Shown here in pieces: positions 26,642 through 36,144 of a stretch of DNA of 64,000 bases. A program made the position numbers and the translations under genes. Numbering within the stretch: the stretch's first letter is position 1; every line of letters starts with the position of its first letter. Origin of the DNA: Paracoccus shanxieyensis (lineage in GTDB: Bacteria; Pseudomonadota; Alphaproteobacteria; Rhodobacterales; Rhodobacteraceae); assembly GCF_009711265.1 (NCBI RefSeq), contig NZ_WMII01000001.1:124001-188000 (forward strand), given 5' to 3'. The notes below the pieces were generated by a model, which worked only from the letters and a program-made list of their open reading frames with translations, did not search any database and was not told the DNA's origin.

Positions 26642-27214
26642 ATGTCCGATCTTCTTGTCATCGCCTTTGACGATGAAACCACCGGCTTCGATCTGCGCAG
26701 CGAACTTGTGAAGATGCAGAAGGAATATCTGATCCAGCTTGAGGATGCGGTCGTCGTCACCCGCCCCACCGCCGAGGATATCCAGTTGCATCAGGCCGTG
26801 AACCTGACTGCGGCCGGCGCGATGGGCGGCGGCTTCTGGGGCACGCTGGTCGGCCTGATCTTTCTGAACCCGCTGGTCGGTGCGGCTGTCGGCGCGGCCT
26901 CGGGCGCGCTGGCCGGTCGTTTCACCGATATCGGCATCAATGACGATTTCATGCGCGATCTGGGCCATTCGATCCAGCCGGGCGGCTCGGCGGTGTTCAT
27001 CCTTGTGCGCAAGATGACCGCCGACAAGGTGCTGGAACGGATCGAGGGCTTCCATGTCCGCGGCCGCGTGCTGCAGACCTCGTTGCCCAATGAACAGGAA
27101 GACAAGCTGCGCGAAGCCTTTGCCGGCGGCAAGCTGCGCAGCGCCGTCGGGATGCCGGAAGCCGAGGTCGAGGAAAAAGTGCCGGTCGCCGCGGCCTTCT
27201 CGTCGTCGTCGTAA
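26642..27214 (+). CDS. DUF1269 membrane-associated protein
   Basis: A 190-residue protein of family DUF1269. The start DLLVIAFDDETTGFDLRSELVKMQKEYL and LEDAVVVTRP match the family. A Gly-rich hydrophobic hairpin follows (about 58-97, GAMGGGFWGTLVGLIFLNPLVGAAVGAASGALAG, written as a continuous hydrophobic segment). The C-terminal region is soluble and the tail is Ser-rich. A GAAAGGAA site precedes the ATG. Function is unknown; such proteins are often stress-induced. It is 40 bases upstream of mtgA on the same strand. Confidence 0.85.
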   Translation: MSDLLVIAFDDETTGFDLRSELVKMQKEYLIQLEDAVVVTRPTAEDIQLHQAVNLTAAGAMGGGFWGTLVGLIFLNPLVGAAVGAASGALAGRFTDIGINDDFMRDLGHSIQPGGSAVFILVRKMTADKVLERIEGFHVRGRVLQTSLPNEQEDKLREAFAGGKLRSAVGMPEAEVEEKVPVAAAFSSSS

Positions 27215-27254
27215 AGCCTTGACCATAAGGGCATGGCCGTGACAGGACGCGGCC

Positions 27255-28010
27255 ATGCCCCGACGCAGCCGGACCTCAGACCCCGCGGCGCTGGCCCATG
27301 ACGCCAAGCCCGCCCCCGCCGCCCGCCGCTGGCGGCCCGTCCGGCGTGGGCTGATCTGGCTGTGGGGCTGGACGCGCTGGCTGGGTCTGCGCCTGCTGGC
27401 GCTGATGTTCGTGCTGGTCTTTCTGTTTTCCTTTATCAACCCGCCGACAAGCTGGACCATCATCACCGGCCAACGCGAATATCCCGGCACGCCCCGCGAA
27501 TGGCTGGATATGGATGAGATGTCGCCCAATATCGTCCGCGCGGTGATTGCCGCCGAAGATGCGAATTTCTGCAACCACTGGGGTTTCGACATGTCCGAAA
27601 TCCGCAAGGTCATCGCCTCGGGATCCAGCCGGGGGGCCTCGACCATCTCGCAGCAGACCGCGAAGAATGTCTTTTTGTGGCAGGGCCGAAGCTGGCCGCG
27701 CAAGGTGATGGAAACCACCTATACGCCGATGATCGAGCTGCTGTGGTCCAAGCGCCGCATCGCCGAGGTCTATCTGAACCTTGCGGAATTCGGGCGCGGC
27801 GTGTTCGGCGTGCAGGCGGCAGCGCAATATTACTTCAAGACCGATGCCGACAAGCTGACGCTGCGGCAGGCAGCGGCGCTGGCCTCGATCCTGCCCGCAC
27901 CACGGTCGCGCAATCCGCAGACCGGATCGGCAAGGACGCGCCAGATCGTGTCCGGGGCGCAGACGATTCAGGCAGATGGCCGCGATTCCTGTCTGCGGCT
28001 GGTGCGTTAA
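27255..28010 (+). CDS. mtgA: Monofunctional peptidoglycan glycosyltransferase
   Basis: A 251-residue GT51 enzyme that polymerises lipid II into glycan strands at the periplasmic face. A basic N-terminus is followed by one membrane anchor (about 36-60). The catalytic domain has the nucleophile region AAEDANFCNHWGFD (Glu at about 98), GASTISQQTAKNVF (motif 2), RKVMETTYTPMIELLWSKRRIAEVYLN and GRGVFGVQAAAQYYF. All the usual motifs are present. There is no transpeptidase domain, so it adds to, rather than replaces, bifunctional PBPs. Confidence 0.95.
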   Translation: MPRRSRTSDPAALAHDAKPAPAARRWRPVRRGLIWLWGWTRWLGLRLLALMFVLVFLFSFINPPTSWTIITGQREYPGTPREWLDMDEMSPNIVRAVIAAEDANFCNHWGFDMSEIRKVIASGSSRGASTISQQTAKNVFLWQGRSWPRKVMETTYTPMIELLWSKRRIAEVYLNLAEFGRGVFGVQAAAQYYFKTDADKLTLRQAAALASILPAPRSRNPQTGSARTRQIVSGAQTIQADGRDSCLRLVR

Positions 28011-28085
28011 CCCTATCGCGGTTGAAACGAACCCGCGTGAGGCGTATCAAACGGGGCAGCCCTCGTCCGATCGCGGTTTTCCTTT

Positions 28086-28775
28086 ATGAACAATTCTTCC
28101 TCGAATTCCACCATCCGCCTCTATCACGTCGCCCTGTCGCCGTTCTGCCGAAAGGTGCGGCTGGTGCTGGCCGAAAAGCGGATCGAGGTCGAACTGGTCG
28201 AGGACCGCTATTGGGAGCCGGGGACCGAGATCCTGCGCCGCAATCCGGCGGGTAAGCTGCCGGTCCTGCGCATGGACGGGCGGCTGATGGCCGAAAGTCA
28301 GGCGATCTGCGAATATCTGGACGAAACCTGGCCCAATCCGGCGCTGATGCCGAAATCCGCCATCGACCGCTTCGAGGTCCGCCGGCTGTGTTCGTGGTTC
28401 GATGACAAGTTCAATGCCGAATGCACCCGCCCCGTCATGATGGAACGGGTCTGGAAAAAGGTCATGCGGCAGGGCTATCCGGACAGCCGCACCGTCAAGG
28501 CGGGTCTGTCGGCGATCCGCTATCACATGGATTACATGAAATCGCTGCTGGAACATCGCCGCTGGCTGGCGGGCGATGTGATGACGCTGGCCGATTTCAC
28601 CGCTGCGGCGCATATCTCGTGCCTGGATTACATCTCGGACGTGGACTGGACCCATTCGACCGAGGTGCAGGACTGGTATGCCAAGATCAAGTCGCGCCCG
28701 GCCTTCCGCAGCCTGCTGGCCGACCACCTGCCGGGCGTTCACCCGGCGCCGCATTATGCCCTGCTGGATTTCTGA
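28086..28775 (+). CDS. Glutathione S-transferase family protein
   Basis: A 229-residue GST. The thioredoxin-like domain has [19 protein letters not shown] with a cysteine at the catalytic turn (SPFCRK), [10 protein letters not shown] with the cis-proline, and [11 protein letters not shown]. The Cys at the active turn suggests the omega/beta or glutaredoxin-like branch rather than Ser/Tyr classes. The C-terminal helical domain includes [17 protein letters not shown]. Its stop falls 20 bases inside the queG reading frame. Substrate unknown; many such proteins reduce glutathionyl adducts. Confidence 0.88.
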   Translation: MNNSSSNSTIRLYHVALSPFCRKVRLVLAEKRIEVELVEDRYWEPGTEILRRNPAGKLPVLRMDGRLMAESQAICEYLDETWPNPALMPKSAIDRFEVRRLCSWFDDKFNAECTRPVMMERVWKKVMRQGYPDSRTVKAGLSAIRYHMDYMKSLLEHRRWLAGDVMTLADFTAAAHISCLDYISDVDWTHSTEVQDWYAKIKSRPAFRSLLADHLPGVHPAPHYALLDF

Positions 28776-29799
28776 TCCGGTCCAGATCCGCGCCCGGCTG
28801 GAAGAACAGGCCCGCGCCGAAGGCTTTAACGCCCTTGGCATCTGCGCCCCCGATGCCAATCCGCATCTGCCCGAACGTCTGGCCGAGTTTCTGGCCAAGG
28901 AACGGCACGGCCAGATGGAATGGATGGCCCAGCGGACCGCATGGCGGGCCGCGCCCGACGCGCTGTGGCCCGAGGCGCGGTCGGTCATCATGCTGGCCGA
29001 GCTTTACACCCCCGATCACGACCCGCTGGCGGTGCTGGACCATCCCGACCGGGGCGGCGTCAGCGTCTATGCGCAGGGCAAGGATTACCACGATCTGGTC
29101 AAGAAGCGGCTGAAACGGTTGGGCGGCTGGCTGGTCGGTCAGACCGGAGCCGAGATCAAGGTCTTTGTCGACACCGCGCCGGTCATGGAAAAGCCGCTGG
29201 CCATGGCGGCGGGGCTGGGCTGGCAGGGCAAGCACACCAACCTGCTGTCGCGCGAGCTGGGAAGCTGGTTCTTTCTGGGCTCGATCTTCACCACGCTGGA
29301 TCTGCCCAAGGACCGCCCCGAGCGTGAGCATTGCGGATCCTGCCGCGCCTGTCTGGATGCCTGCCCGACGAATGCGTTTCCCGCGCCCTTTCAACTGGAT
29401 GCGCGGCGCTGCATTTCCTACCTGACGATCGAGCATAAGGGGCCGGTCGATCCCGAATTGCGACCGCTGATGGGCAACCGGATCTATGGCTGCGACGACT
29501 GCCTTGCCGCCTGCCCGTGGAACAAATTCGCCCAAGACGCGACCGAGATGCGCTATCACGGCCCGCATGGCGCGCCCGCGCTGGCCGAGCTTGCGGAACT
29601 GGACGACGCGGCGTTTCGCGCCCGTTTTTCGGGCAGTCCCATCAAGCGGATCGGGCGGGATCGCATGGTGCGCAATGTGCTTTACGCCATCGGCAATTCT
29701 GGCCTTGCGCATCTGCGACCGGTCGCGGCAAGGTTGTTGAACGACCCCGATCCGACTGTCGCCGACGCGGCCATGTGGGCGTATGAGCGATTGCCATGA
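28756..29799 (+). CDS. queG: Epoxyqueuosine reductase
   Basis: A 347-residue cobalamin- and iron-sulfur-dependent enzyme that reduces epoxyqueuosine to queuosine in tRNA, the last step of Q biosynthesis. Two [4Fe-4S] motifs are clear: [12 protein letters not shown] and [40 protein letters not shown] is the conserved active-site block with the catalytic Asp. The C-terminal HEAT-like repeat region ([20 protein letters not shown]) follows. I use the ATG at 28756, which overlaps the GST gene by 20 bases. Other queuosine genes are not in this window. The stop overlaps the transporter start (ATGA). Confidence 0.95.
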   Translation: MPCWISDPVQIRARLEEQARAEGFNALGICAPDANPHLPERLAEFLAKERHGQMEWMAQRTAWRAAPDALWPEARSVIMLAELYTPDHDPLAVLDHPDRGGVSVYAQGKDYHDLVKKRLKRLGGWLVGQTGAEIKVFVDTAPVMEKPLAMAAGLGWQGKHTNLLSRELGSWFFLGSIFTTLDLPKDRPEREHCGSCRACLDACPTNAFPAPFQLDARRCISYLTIEHKGPVDPELRPLMGNRIYGCDDCLAACPWNKFAQDATEMRYHGPHGAPALAELAELDDAAFRARFSGSPIKRIGRDRMVRNVLYAIGNSGLAHLRPVAARLLNDPDPTVADAAMWAYERLP

Positions 29800-30740
29800 C
29801 ACCGACCCCTCCCAGCCCGCTGCGCGGCATCTTGCTGAAATGCTCCAGCGTTTTCGTGTTCACGATGATGGCGGCGCTGGTCAAGGCCACCTCGCAGGGG
29901 GATGCGGGCATCCCGCCGGGCCAGCAGGCATTCTTCCGGTCGCTGTTCGCCATTCCTGTCATCCTGATCTGGCTGCTGATGCGGGGCGAACTGGCCGTCG
30001 GGCTGAAAACCCACCGGCCCATGGGGCATTTCTATCGCGGCATCGTCGGAACGGCGGCCATGGCCTTTGGCTTCTGGGCGCTGGCGTTGCTGCCTTTGCC
30101 CGAGGTGACGGCCATCGGCTATGCCGCGCCGCTGCTGACCGTGATCTTTGCCGCGATGTTTCTGGGCGAACAGGTGCGGCTGTTCCGGCTGAGCATGGTG
30201 GGCCTTGGGCTGGTGGGCGTGCTGATCGTGCTGTCGCCCCGCATCGGCCACGGGCGCGAAGCCCCGGATGTCACCCAGCAACTGGGCGCCATGGTCATGC
30301 TGACCGCAGCATCCTGCACTGCCTTGGCGCAGATCTTCGTGCGCAAGCTGGTGCAGCAGGAACGCACCTCGGCCATCGTGTTCTGGTTTTCGGTGACCTC
30401 GACGATTCTCAGCCTGCTGACGCTGCCTTTTGGCTGGATCATGCCGGACGGTAGGACGCTGGCGCTGCTGATCTGCATCGGCGTGCTGGGCGGGGTCGGG
30501 CAGATCCTGCTGACTTCGGCCTATCGCTATGCCGATGCCTCGCTGGTTGCGCCGTTCGAATATTCCTCGATGCTGCTGGCGCTGGCGCTTGGCTGGCTGG
30601 TCTTTGATGAAATACCCAGCATCGTCATGCTGATGGGCGCGGCGCTGGTCATCACCGCGGGCATCCTGATCATCTGGCGCGAACACAAGCTGGGGCTGGA
30701 ACGCTCGCGCCAGCGCAAGGCGATGACGCCGCAGGGCTAG
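29796..30740 (+). CDS. DMT-superfamily (EamA) transporter
   Basis: A 314-residue membrane protein with about ten hydrophobic segments in two EamA repeats (for example [14 protein letters not shown] at the first and [25 protein letters not shown] at the second). The APFEY/SSM stretch is typical of the S-adenosylmethionine- or riboflavin-uptake-like subgroup in alphaproteobacteria, but substrate cannot be told. It overlaps queG by four bases, so translation is probably coupled, though no functional link is known. Confidence 0.87.
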   Translation: MTPTPPSPLRGILLKCSSVFVFTMMAALVKATSQGDAGIPPGQQAFFRSLFAIPVILIWLLMRGELAVGLKTHRPMGHFYRGIVGTAAMAFGFWALALLPLPEVTAIGYAAPLLTVIFAAMFLGEQVRLFRLSMVGLGLVGVLIVLSPRIGHGREAPDVTQQLGAMVMLTAASCTALAQIFVRKLVQQERTSAIVFWFSVTSTILSLLTLPFGWIMPDGRTLALLICIGVLGGVGQILLTSAYRYADASLVAPFEYSSMLLALALGWLVFDEIPSIVMLMGAALVITAGILIIWREHKLGLERSRQRKAMTPQG

Positions 30741-30752
30741 GGCTCAATCGGA

Positions 30753-32147
30753 TCAGGGCTGGCCAGCAAACCCAAAGGCCACGTAATCCCGCAGATAGGC
30801 CTTTTTCGCTGCGCCGCGCAGGCTTTGTTCGGACAGGAACGCCGGAAAGTCGCGCAGCCCGGTCAGCGGCGCGGGCGCGCGGATCCCCGCCCCGTCGGCC
30901 AGCCAGCCCAGATCGCGGGCCAGATCCCCCTCACGCAGGACCAGATCCGGCGCCCCCATGCGCGAGAAACCGGCCAGAACCTCGGACTGGCTGGCCCAAT
31001 GCGGATAGGTCGGCAGCGTCGTCTGGCCGTTCAGGTTGCGGCGCAGGAAATCCAGAAACGCGGCGAACAGCCCGGCCTGCTGCGCGTCGTCCATCGCGCC
31101 CAGTTCTTCGTCGCGCGGCAGGGCCACGCGATGCACGCTGCGCATGAGCTGGCGCAATTCGGCGTTATTGCCCCGCACCAGCGATTCAAACCCCGCCCAT
31201 GCCCGCAGCAGCGGATGGCGCAGCACGGTAAAGCTGCGATGGCCGACATGATCGCGCTTCCATTGCCGCAGGGCGTTCTGGGTCAGATCCTCGGACAGAT
31301 CCCCCATGGCACGCATCCAGCCCGCGACGGTTTCGGTCGGGCCGCCCTTGATGGGCATGAAGATCAGCCCCTTGCCCGCCGCCCCCACCATATAGGACGG
31401 CACGGCGGGACCCTTGCGCGGCTCGAAATTCGGGATGCGGCGCAGCATGAAGGGGTCCAGCCGCGACAGCGCGTCCTGCATCTCGTCGAAATTGGTGACC
31501 TTCTCGGCCAGTTCGCGCGGGTTCTGCGGCACCTGATCGCTGGCGGGCAGCACGCGGTCGACATCGCGGCGGCCCATCCAGTGCAACAGCCCGGTCATCA
31601 CATCGGCATCGCGCAGATCCTCATAGCCCAGCCAGAAAGCGGTCTGGCCGGTGGCTTGCAGGCGGTGCTGGATGCGAAGCTGGAATTCCTCGATCCGGGC
31701 GGTGACCAGACGAAACTCGGCGGCATCGAAATGCGCGGCGGCGGGGATCGGGGTCTCGGTCTCGTTCAGCTTCCACTGGTTCGTCTGACGCGCCAGAGCG
31801 GTCGATACGAAACTGTCCACGGGATTGCGCGTCAGCACGATCTTGGCGCAGGCGCGGTCATCCATGATCGCATCGAAGACGCGCGGGTCGTGATCGTGGA
31901 AATAGCGAAACCCCGGCAGATGGTTCGGCTTGTCCCACAAAGCGGCCAGCAGCTTGTGGGGGTCTTCCTCGCGTTCGGCCTTGCTGATGCCCTTCAATTC
32001 GTCCTTGTCGGGCCAGCCCATCATATAGGGGTTGAACGCCTCGCCAAAGCAGGTGACGCGCTTGACGCCGTTCAGCGTCGCCTCAAGCAGGTTCGATCCG
32101 GTGCGCATTTCGGCAAAGATCACGAAACGCTGGAAGGTCTGGGTCAT
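30753..32147 (-). CDS. Sulfotransferase with two candidate PAPS-binding halves
   Basis: A 464-residue protein. The N-terminal half has a 5'-phosphosulfate loop (AEMRTGSNLLEATL, about 13-26) and a 3'-phosphate motif (LTRNPVDSFVSTALAR, about 104-119), as in NodH-like sulfotransferases. The C-terminal half contains FTVLRHPLLRAWAGFESL, which resembles the RxP 3'-phosphate motif of a second sulfotransferase-type fold. Such enzymes move sulfate from PAPS to a sugar or lipid. It is the last gene of the glycan operon, overlapping the GT14-like gene by four bases. CysQ, which removes the PAP by-product, is the first gene of the same cluster. Sulfation of a polysaccharide is the natural inference. Confidence 0.8.
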   Translation of the reverse strand: MTQTFQRFVIFAEMRTGSNLLEATLNGVKRVTCFGEAFNPYMMGWPDKDELKGISKAEREEDPHKLLAALWDKPNHLPGFRYFHDHDPRVFDAIMDDRACAKIVLTRNPVDSFVSTALARQTNQWKLNETETPIPAAAHFDAAEFRLVTARIEEFQLRIQHRLQATGQTAFWLGYEDLRDADVMTGLLHWMGRRDVDRVLPASDQVPQNPRELAEKVTNFDEMQDALSRLDPFMLRRIPNFEPRKGPAVPSYMVGAAGKGLIFMPIKGGPTETVAGWMRAMGDLSEDLTQNALRQWKRDHVGHRSFTVLRHPLLRAWAGFESLVRGNNAELRQLMRSVHRVALPRDEELGAMDDAQQAGLFAAFLDFLRRNLNGQTTLPTYPHWASQSEVLAGFSRMGAPDLVLREGDLARDLGWLADGAGIRAPAPLTGLRDFPAFLSEQSLRGAAKKAYLRDYVAFGFAGQP

Positions 32148-33868
32148 GAGGCAAGGCTTTCCTTCGGCGGGATGGGCACGGGTTCGGAAATGGGGAAATC
32201 CCCCATCAGTTGCGGGCGCAGGCCGGCATTGCGCAGCCGCTGCAGAAAGCGCCCCATCCCCGCCAGTTCGCGCATGTCGGGCAGGGCCGTGGCGGTTTCC
32301 GGATCGCCCCCCAATTGCCGCAGCACCGAGCGCAGCACATCCGCAGGGCGGGCGCTGAAATCGGCCAGATCCCAGATGCGGGTGCGCGCCTTCAGCCAGA
32401 CCGAGTTCAGCACGTCGATCTGTTCAAGTTCGGTCCGTTGCAGGATGGCGGCCACCCGGCGGATATCGTCAAAGGGCATGCCGGAATGCAACAGCGGCAC
32501 GGCCCATGCGCCTGTGATGACAAAGATCTGCGCATTGGGATCGGTGCCCATGAACCAGTTCAGCGACTGCTGATCGCGCGGCGAATACTGCATGATCTGC
32601 GGCCGGTGCGAGATGCGGATCATATTGGCCAGAAAGCCGCGCGGGTCCAGATCGCGCAGCGCCGCGCTGTCGGACAGACCGCCCGGCCCGATCTGGCTGC
32701 GGTCGGCATATTCGACGCCATATTGCGCCATCACATGACCATGCACCTCGGCATCGACACGCTGGGCCAGCCAGCTTTCAAAGCCGGGAAAGATGTCCGA
32801 AAACCCCTGCATGACCGCATAGCCCGCCGAGGTCTTGCCGTTTTCCTGATCCTTGCGGGGAAAGCGGCTTTGCATGTAAAGGCCGGGCCGCCCCAGCTTT
32901 CGCCGCGCCACCGCCTGCGAGATGATGCGGTCCAGACGCTCGGGCTGGGGTTCGGCCGAAGACGGCTCACCCTGCACCGGGCGCGGGAAATAGGTGTAAA
33001 GCCCGGTCGCATCCGGCCAGATCTTGCGCGCGACGAAGCTGCGCGATTCCTCAAGGATCTGGCGGTGGTCGTTGTAGAAGATATAGGGCTTGCCCTGCCC
33101 GTCGAACTTGGCCAGCGTCAGCGACCGGCTTTCGATCCGGGTCGAATGCTTGCGCGCCAGGGTCTGAAAGTAGCTTTCATCCGGGATCCAGACGCGGTTG
33201 AAATAGCGGTCCAGCGCGGGCCGGTCCGGGTCGGACAGGATCGCGCGCAGCGTCACGCGCGTCAGGCACCACCATTGCGATCCCAGATGCGGCACGATGC
33301 CGTCCGGAATGGCGCGCCGCAGCTTCCAGCGGCGCTGGAAATCGACATAGCGGTCGAACAGCTTGCGATGCCTGCGATAGGCAAAGGGAAAGCGCAGGGT
33401 AAAGCGTTCCTCGTTCAGCCCGCCCACGGTCCAGCCGACATCCTCGGCGGTGACGCTTTCGATGAAATCGCGATGCGGGTGCAGCGACAGGAACGCCACC
33501 AGATCCGCCACCGGGCGCAGCGGCAGGCATGATCCGGACACCACCATGACATGCGTGACATCCTCGAACCGGTCCAGCAGCAGGGCGGCGGCATCCTGCG
33601 TCGCCCGCACCAGACTGAACGTGCCCCATTCGCAGGGGTGACGGCGCGAAAAGACGATCTGCTCATGGCTGGCCAGATCGGTCTGCAAGGTCCTGACCGC
33701 ATCCGAAGGTGCCTTGGCGTCGATATGGATCGCCACCATGGCGCCACCGTCGGCCCAGACCCGCGCCATGCGCGCCGCCGTGGGCAGCTGGTTGTGGCAC
33801 AGCATGACGATGCCCAGCTTGACCTTGAACGGGCGCGGCGGCAGCGGGGTCACCGTCTGGTCGGTCAT
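32144..33868 (-). CDS. GT14-like beta-1,6-N-acetylglucosaminyltransferase with extra C-terminal domain
   Basis: A 574-residue protein. Residues about 15-280 match the core-2/I-branching (GT14) fold: KLGIVMLCHNQ, VAIHIDAKAP, VMVVSGSCLPLRPV and QWWCLTRVTLRAIL, with RVWIPDESYFQTLAR holding the catalytic-type acidic residues. Residues about 310-570 form a second domain of unknown function, seen by me in similar rhodobacteral proteins. It sits between a GT2 gene and the sulfotransferase gene with four-base overlaps at both ends. It probably adds a branch sugar, which may then be sulfated. Confidence 0.8.
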   Translation of the reverse strand: MTDQTVTPLPPRPFKVKLGIVMLCHNQLPTAARMARVWADGGAMVAIHIDAKAPSDAVRTLQTDLASHEQIVFSRRHPCEWGTFSLVRATQDAAALLLDRFEDVTHVMVVSGSCLPLRPVADLVAFLSLHPHRDFIESVTAEDVGWTVGGLNEERFTLRFPFAYRRHRKLFDRYVDFQRRWKLRRAIPDGIVPHLGSQWWCLTRVTLRAILSDPDRPALDRYFNRVWIPDESYFQTLARKHSTRIESRSLTLAKFDGQGKPYIFYNDHRQILEESRSFVARKIWPDATGLYTYFPRPVQGEPSSAEPQPERLDRIISQAVARRKLGRPGLYMQSRFPRKDQENGKTSAGYAVMQGFSDIFPGFESWLAQRVDAEVHGHVMAQYGVEYADRSQIGPGGLSDSAALRDLDPRGFLANMIRISHRPQIMQYSPRDQQSLNWFMGTDPNAQIFVITGAWAVPLLHSGMPFDDIRRVAAILQRTELEQIDVLNSVWLKARTRIWDLADFSARPADVLRSVLRQLGGDPETATALPDMRELAGMGRFLQRLRNAGLRPQLMGDFPISEPVPIPPKESLAS

Positions 33869-34890
33869 GCCCAGTTCCCCTTTGAAATCAGCCCAAGATC
33901 CTCAAGCTGGCGCCAATCCTCGAAGCGCCGCGATTCGCTGCACCACAGATCGGGATCGTCCAGCAACCCCGAGTGATAGGCCATGTATTCCTGACTGTCG
34001 GCGTAATGCTGACGCCGCGTCAGTTCCTCGGCGGATTTCTCGACGAAGGTGGACAGGAACTTGGCGTGCAGCAGACAACCCGAGGCACGCTCGCCGCCGT
34101 CCTCGTCATAGACGACATTCAGCGACCGCGGCAAAAGCATATGGGTCGAGCTGACATAGGCATAAGACCGTTCCCAGCGCACCAGCGGGATCTTGTTCAG
34201 CGCCGGCCCCGCCTCGGGGTTGTCGCGGAAAAACACGCGCCCGCGCGGCCCGCCCTGAATCCACAGATTGCCGTATTCGCCATTCTTGCGGATCGCGTAA
34301 TTCGCCGGATCGAACCACCCGGCGATGCCAAAGGGGTCTGTCCCTTCGGCATAGGGCTGACTGTTCAGCGGCCCCTTGGGATACATGTCCAGCAGCATCG
34401 CCGAAAAGCTTTTCATCGCCGAGGCGTCCAGCCAGTCGGTCAGCGCCTTCAGCGGCCGCGAATCGTGATGCGGATAGATCAGGAATTCGTCGGGATCGAC
34501 CGTCAGGCACCAATGCCCGCTGCCATAGCGGCGCAGCAGCCAGTTCATCCAATCCATGCCGAACCGCGAATCCTTATAGCTGGATTGCGTCAGCCAGATC
34601 GAGACATCGGGCTGGCTGGACAGATATTCGCGCCCGCCATCGCCCGAGCCATTGTCGACGACCAGAAAATGCTGCACGCCCATGCGGCGGTAATAGTCCA
34701 GAAAATACGGCAGCCGGATCTTTTCGTTCCGCATCGACATGAACAGCAGGATATCGCCCGCCTGAATGCGCCGCGTCCGGTTCTGGACCGGCTTAAGCCT
34801 GCGCCGACGCCGGATCGCACGCCCCAGCAGCCATTGACGGCGGGCGCGAAGTCGCAACTTGCGGCGAAAGATCCTGAGCAGTCGAGGCAC
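33865..34890 (-). CDS. Glycosyltransferase family 2-like protein (DUF-type, DPDEF motif)
   Basis: A 341-residue protein. A very basic N-terminus (about 1-42) precedes a GT-A-like domain with ILLFMSMRNEKIRLPYFLDYYRRMGVQHFLVVDNGSGDGG and WCLTVDPDEFLIYP. DPDEF is the metal-binding acidic motif of GT2/GT92-like enzymes. No membrane segment is obvious. It is 39 bases downstream of the GT4 gene and overlaps the GT14-like gene by four bases. Sugar donor and acceptor are unknown. Confidence 0.82.
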   Translation of the reverse strand: MPRLLRIFRRKLRLRARRQWLLGRAIRRRRRLKPVQNRTRRIQAGDILLFMSMRNEKIRLPYFLDYYRRMGVQHFLVVDNGSGDGGREYLSSQPDVSIWLTQSSYKDSRFGMDWMNWLLRRYGSGHWCLTVDPDEFLIYPHHDSRPLKALTDWLDASAMKSFSAMLLDMYPKGPLNSQPYAEGTDPFGIAGWFDPANYAIRKNGEYGNLWIQGGPRGRVFFRDNPEAGPALNKIPLVRWERSYAYVSSTHMLLPRSLNVVYDEDGGERASGCLLHAKFLSTFVEKSAEELTRRQHYADSQEYMAYHSGLLDDPDLWCSESRRFEDWRQLEDLGLISKGNWA

Positions 34891-34929
34891 TGTTCTTCAT
34901 CGCTTTTTCTTCGGCATAACCTTCACATC

Positions 34930-36144
34930 TCAGACGTGCAATCGTTCCTGCAACATCAATTGCACATGCGCGAAATGAGCGTCCCATTGCGGCACGAAAC
35001 GCACAGATTTGCGCTGCGGCGCGGCTTTTGCCAGATCAACGACCGCCTTGGCCCAAGCCGCGGGATCGTCGGGTGACAGATATTGCGCATAATCGCCCAA
35101 CAGCTCGGTCGCGGCGGGTAAAGGCGCGCACAGAACCGGAATGCCGCGCCCCGCCGCCTCGGTCAGCGGCAGGCCGAAGCCCTCGGCCCGGCTGGGCAGC
35201 AAAAGACCATGGCTGCGGGTCAGCAATTCGGCCACGGCGCCATCGTCCAGCGTGCTGAGCACGCGGATCGGTCCATCCTGCGGCAGGCTGTCCAGCCGCG
35301 CGAAGGTCTGGTGGTTTTCCCAGCCCCGCCGCCCGATGATGAACAGCTGCGGTGCGTCCGGACCAAGCCTGTCCCACGCATCCAGCAGCAGCGCATGGTT
35401 CTTGCGCGGCTCGATCGTGCCCAGCGTCACGAAGAACGGCCGCGCCAGATCCAGCGCGGGCAGACCCGAGGCATCGGGCGCGGCCAGCCGGGTTCCGATG
35501 GGCGCCGCGACCACCGGCACATCCGGCAAGGCCAGCGCATCCCGCCAGCGCAGCGCGTCCTGCCGGGTCGCCTCGGACACGGTCAGGACCAGATCGGCAT
35601 GGCTCAGCGCGGCGGCGAAGCGGGTCTTGAACTTCTGGGTCTGGCCCGCGCGGGTGAATTGCGGAAAGTCCAGCGGGATGGTGTCATGGATCAGCACCGC
35701 CCGCCGCAGATCGGCAAGCCCCGCCCAAAGATCGTCGGTCAGATTGCTGTGGCCGATGTTCAGATAGACCGGCGACGGCCCAAGACGCCTGACCGCTGCC
35801 TTGGCCACCCCCCGCCCGGCACGGTCCGCGCGATAAAGCGCCATGCGGCGCAGCGCAGCCTCGGCCCGGGCGCGGATGTCGCGGCGGCCCCGCAGCCGGT
35901 CGATCAGATCGGGACACGGCAGATCGGCATGCCGCCCCGCCCCCCAGCGCAGGATCGCGCGGCCAGCTTCGGGCGGCAGCACAAGCTGCGCCCGTCGCAC
36001 CCGCGCCAACAGCAGATGCGGCGTGCCGCTGTCATTCAAATGTGCCAGCCACTCGGCCTCGACGCGGTCGATGCCCGTGGCTGGCCCCTGGTCCAATCTG
36101 GAAATCAGACGCGAGACATCCAGCAGGATGGCCTCAGGCGGCAT
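34930..36144 (-). CDS. Glycosyltransferase family 4 protein
   Basis: A 404-residue GT-B enzyme. The C-terminal domain carries the family hallmark FFVTLGTIEPRKNHALLLDAWDRL (around residues 230-255) and the E-x7-E type segment SRAEGFGLPLTEAAGRGIPVL (about 332-352). The N-terminal domain starts ILLDVSRLISRLDQGPATGIDRVEAEW, typical of mannosyl/rhamnosyltransferase-like GT4 proteins. The start at 36144 is inside the galE 3' end (11-base overlap); longer upstream readings lack support. It follows galE, so a UDP-galactose or UDP-glucose donor is plausible but not shown. Confidence 0.87.
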   Translation of the reverse strand: MPPEAILLDVSRLISRLDQGPATGIDRVEAEWLAHLNDSGTPHLLLARVRRAQLVLPPEAGRAILRWGAGRHADLPCPDLIDRLRGRRDIRARAEAALRRMALYRADRAGRGVAKAAVRRLGPSPVYLNIGHSNLTDDLWAGLADLRRAVLIHDTIPLDFPQFTRAGQTQKFKTRFAAALSHADLVLTVSEATRQDALRWRDALALPDVPVVAAPIGTRLAAPDASGLPALDLARPFFVTLGTIEPRKNHALLLDAWDRLGPDAPQLFIIGRRGWENHQTFARLDSLPQDGPIRVLSTLDDGAVAELLTRSHGLLLPSRAEGFGLPLTEAAGRGIPVLCAPLPAATELLGDYAQYLSPDDPAAWAKAVVDLAKAAPQRKSVRFVPQWDAHFAHVQLMLQERLHV

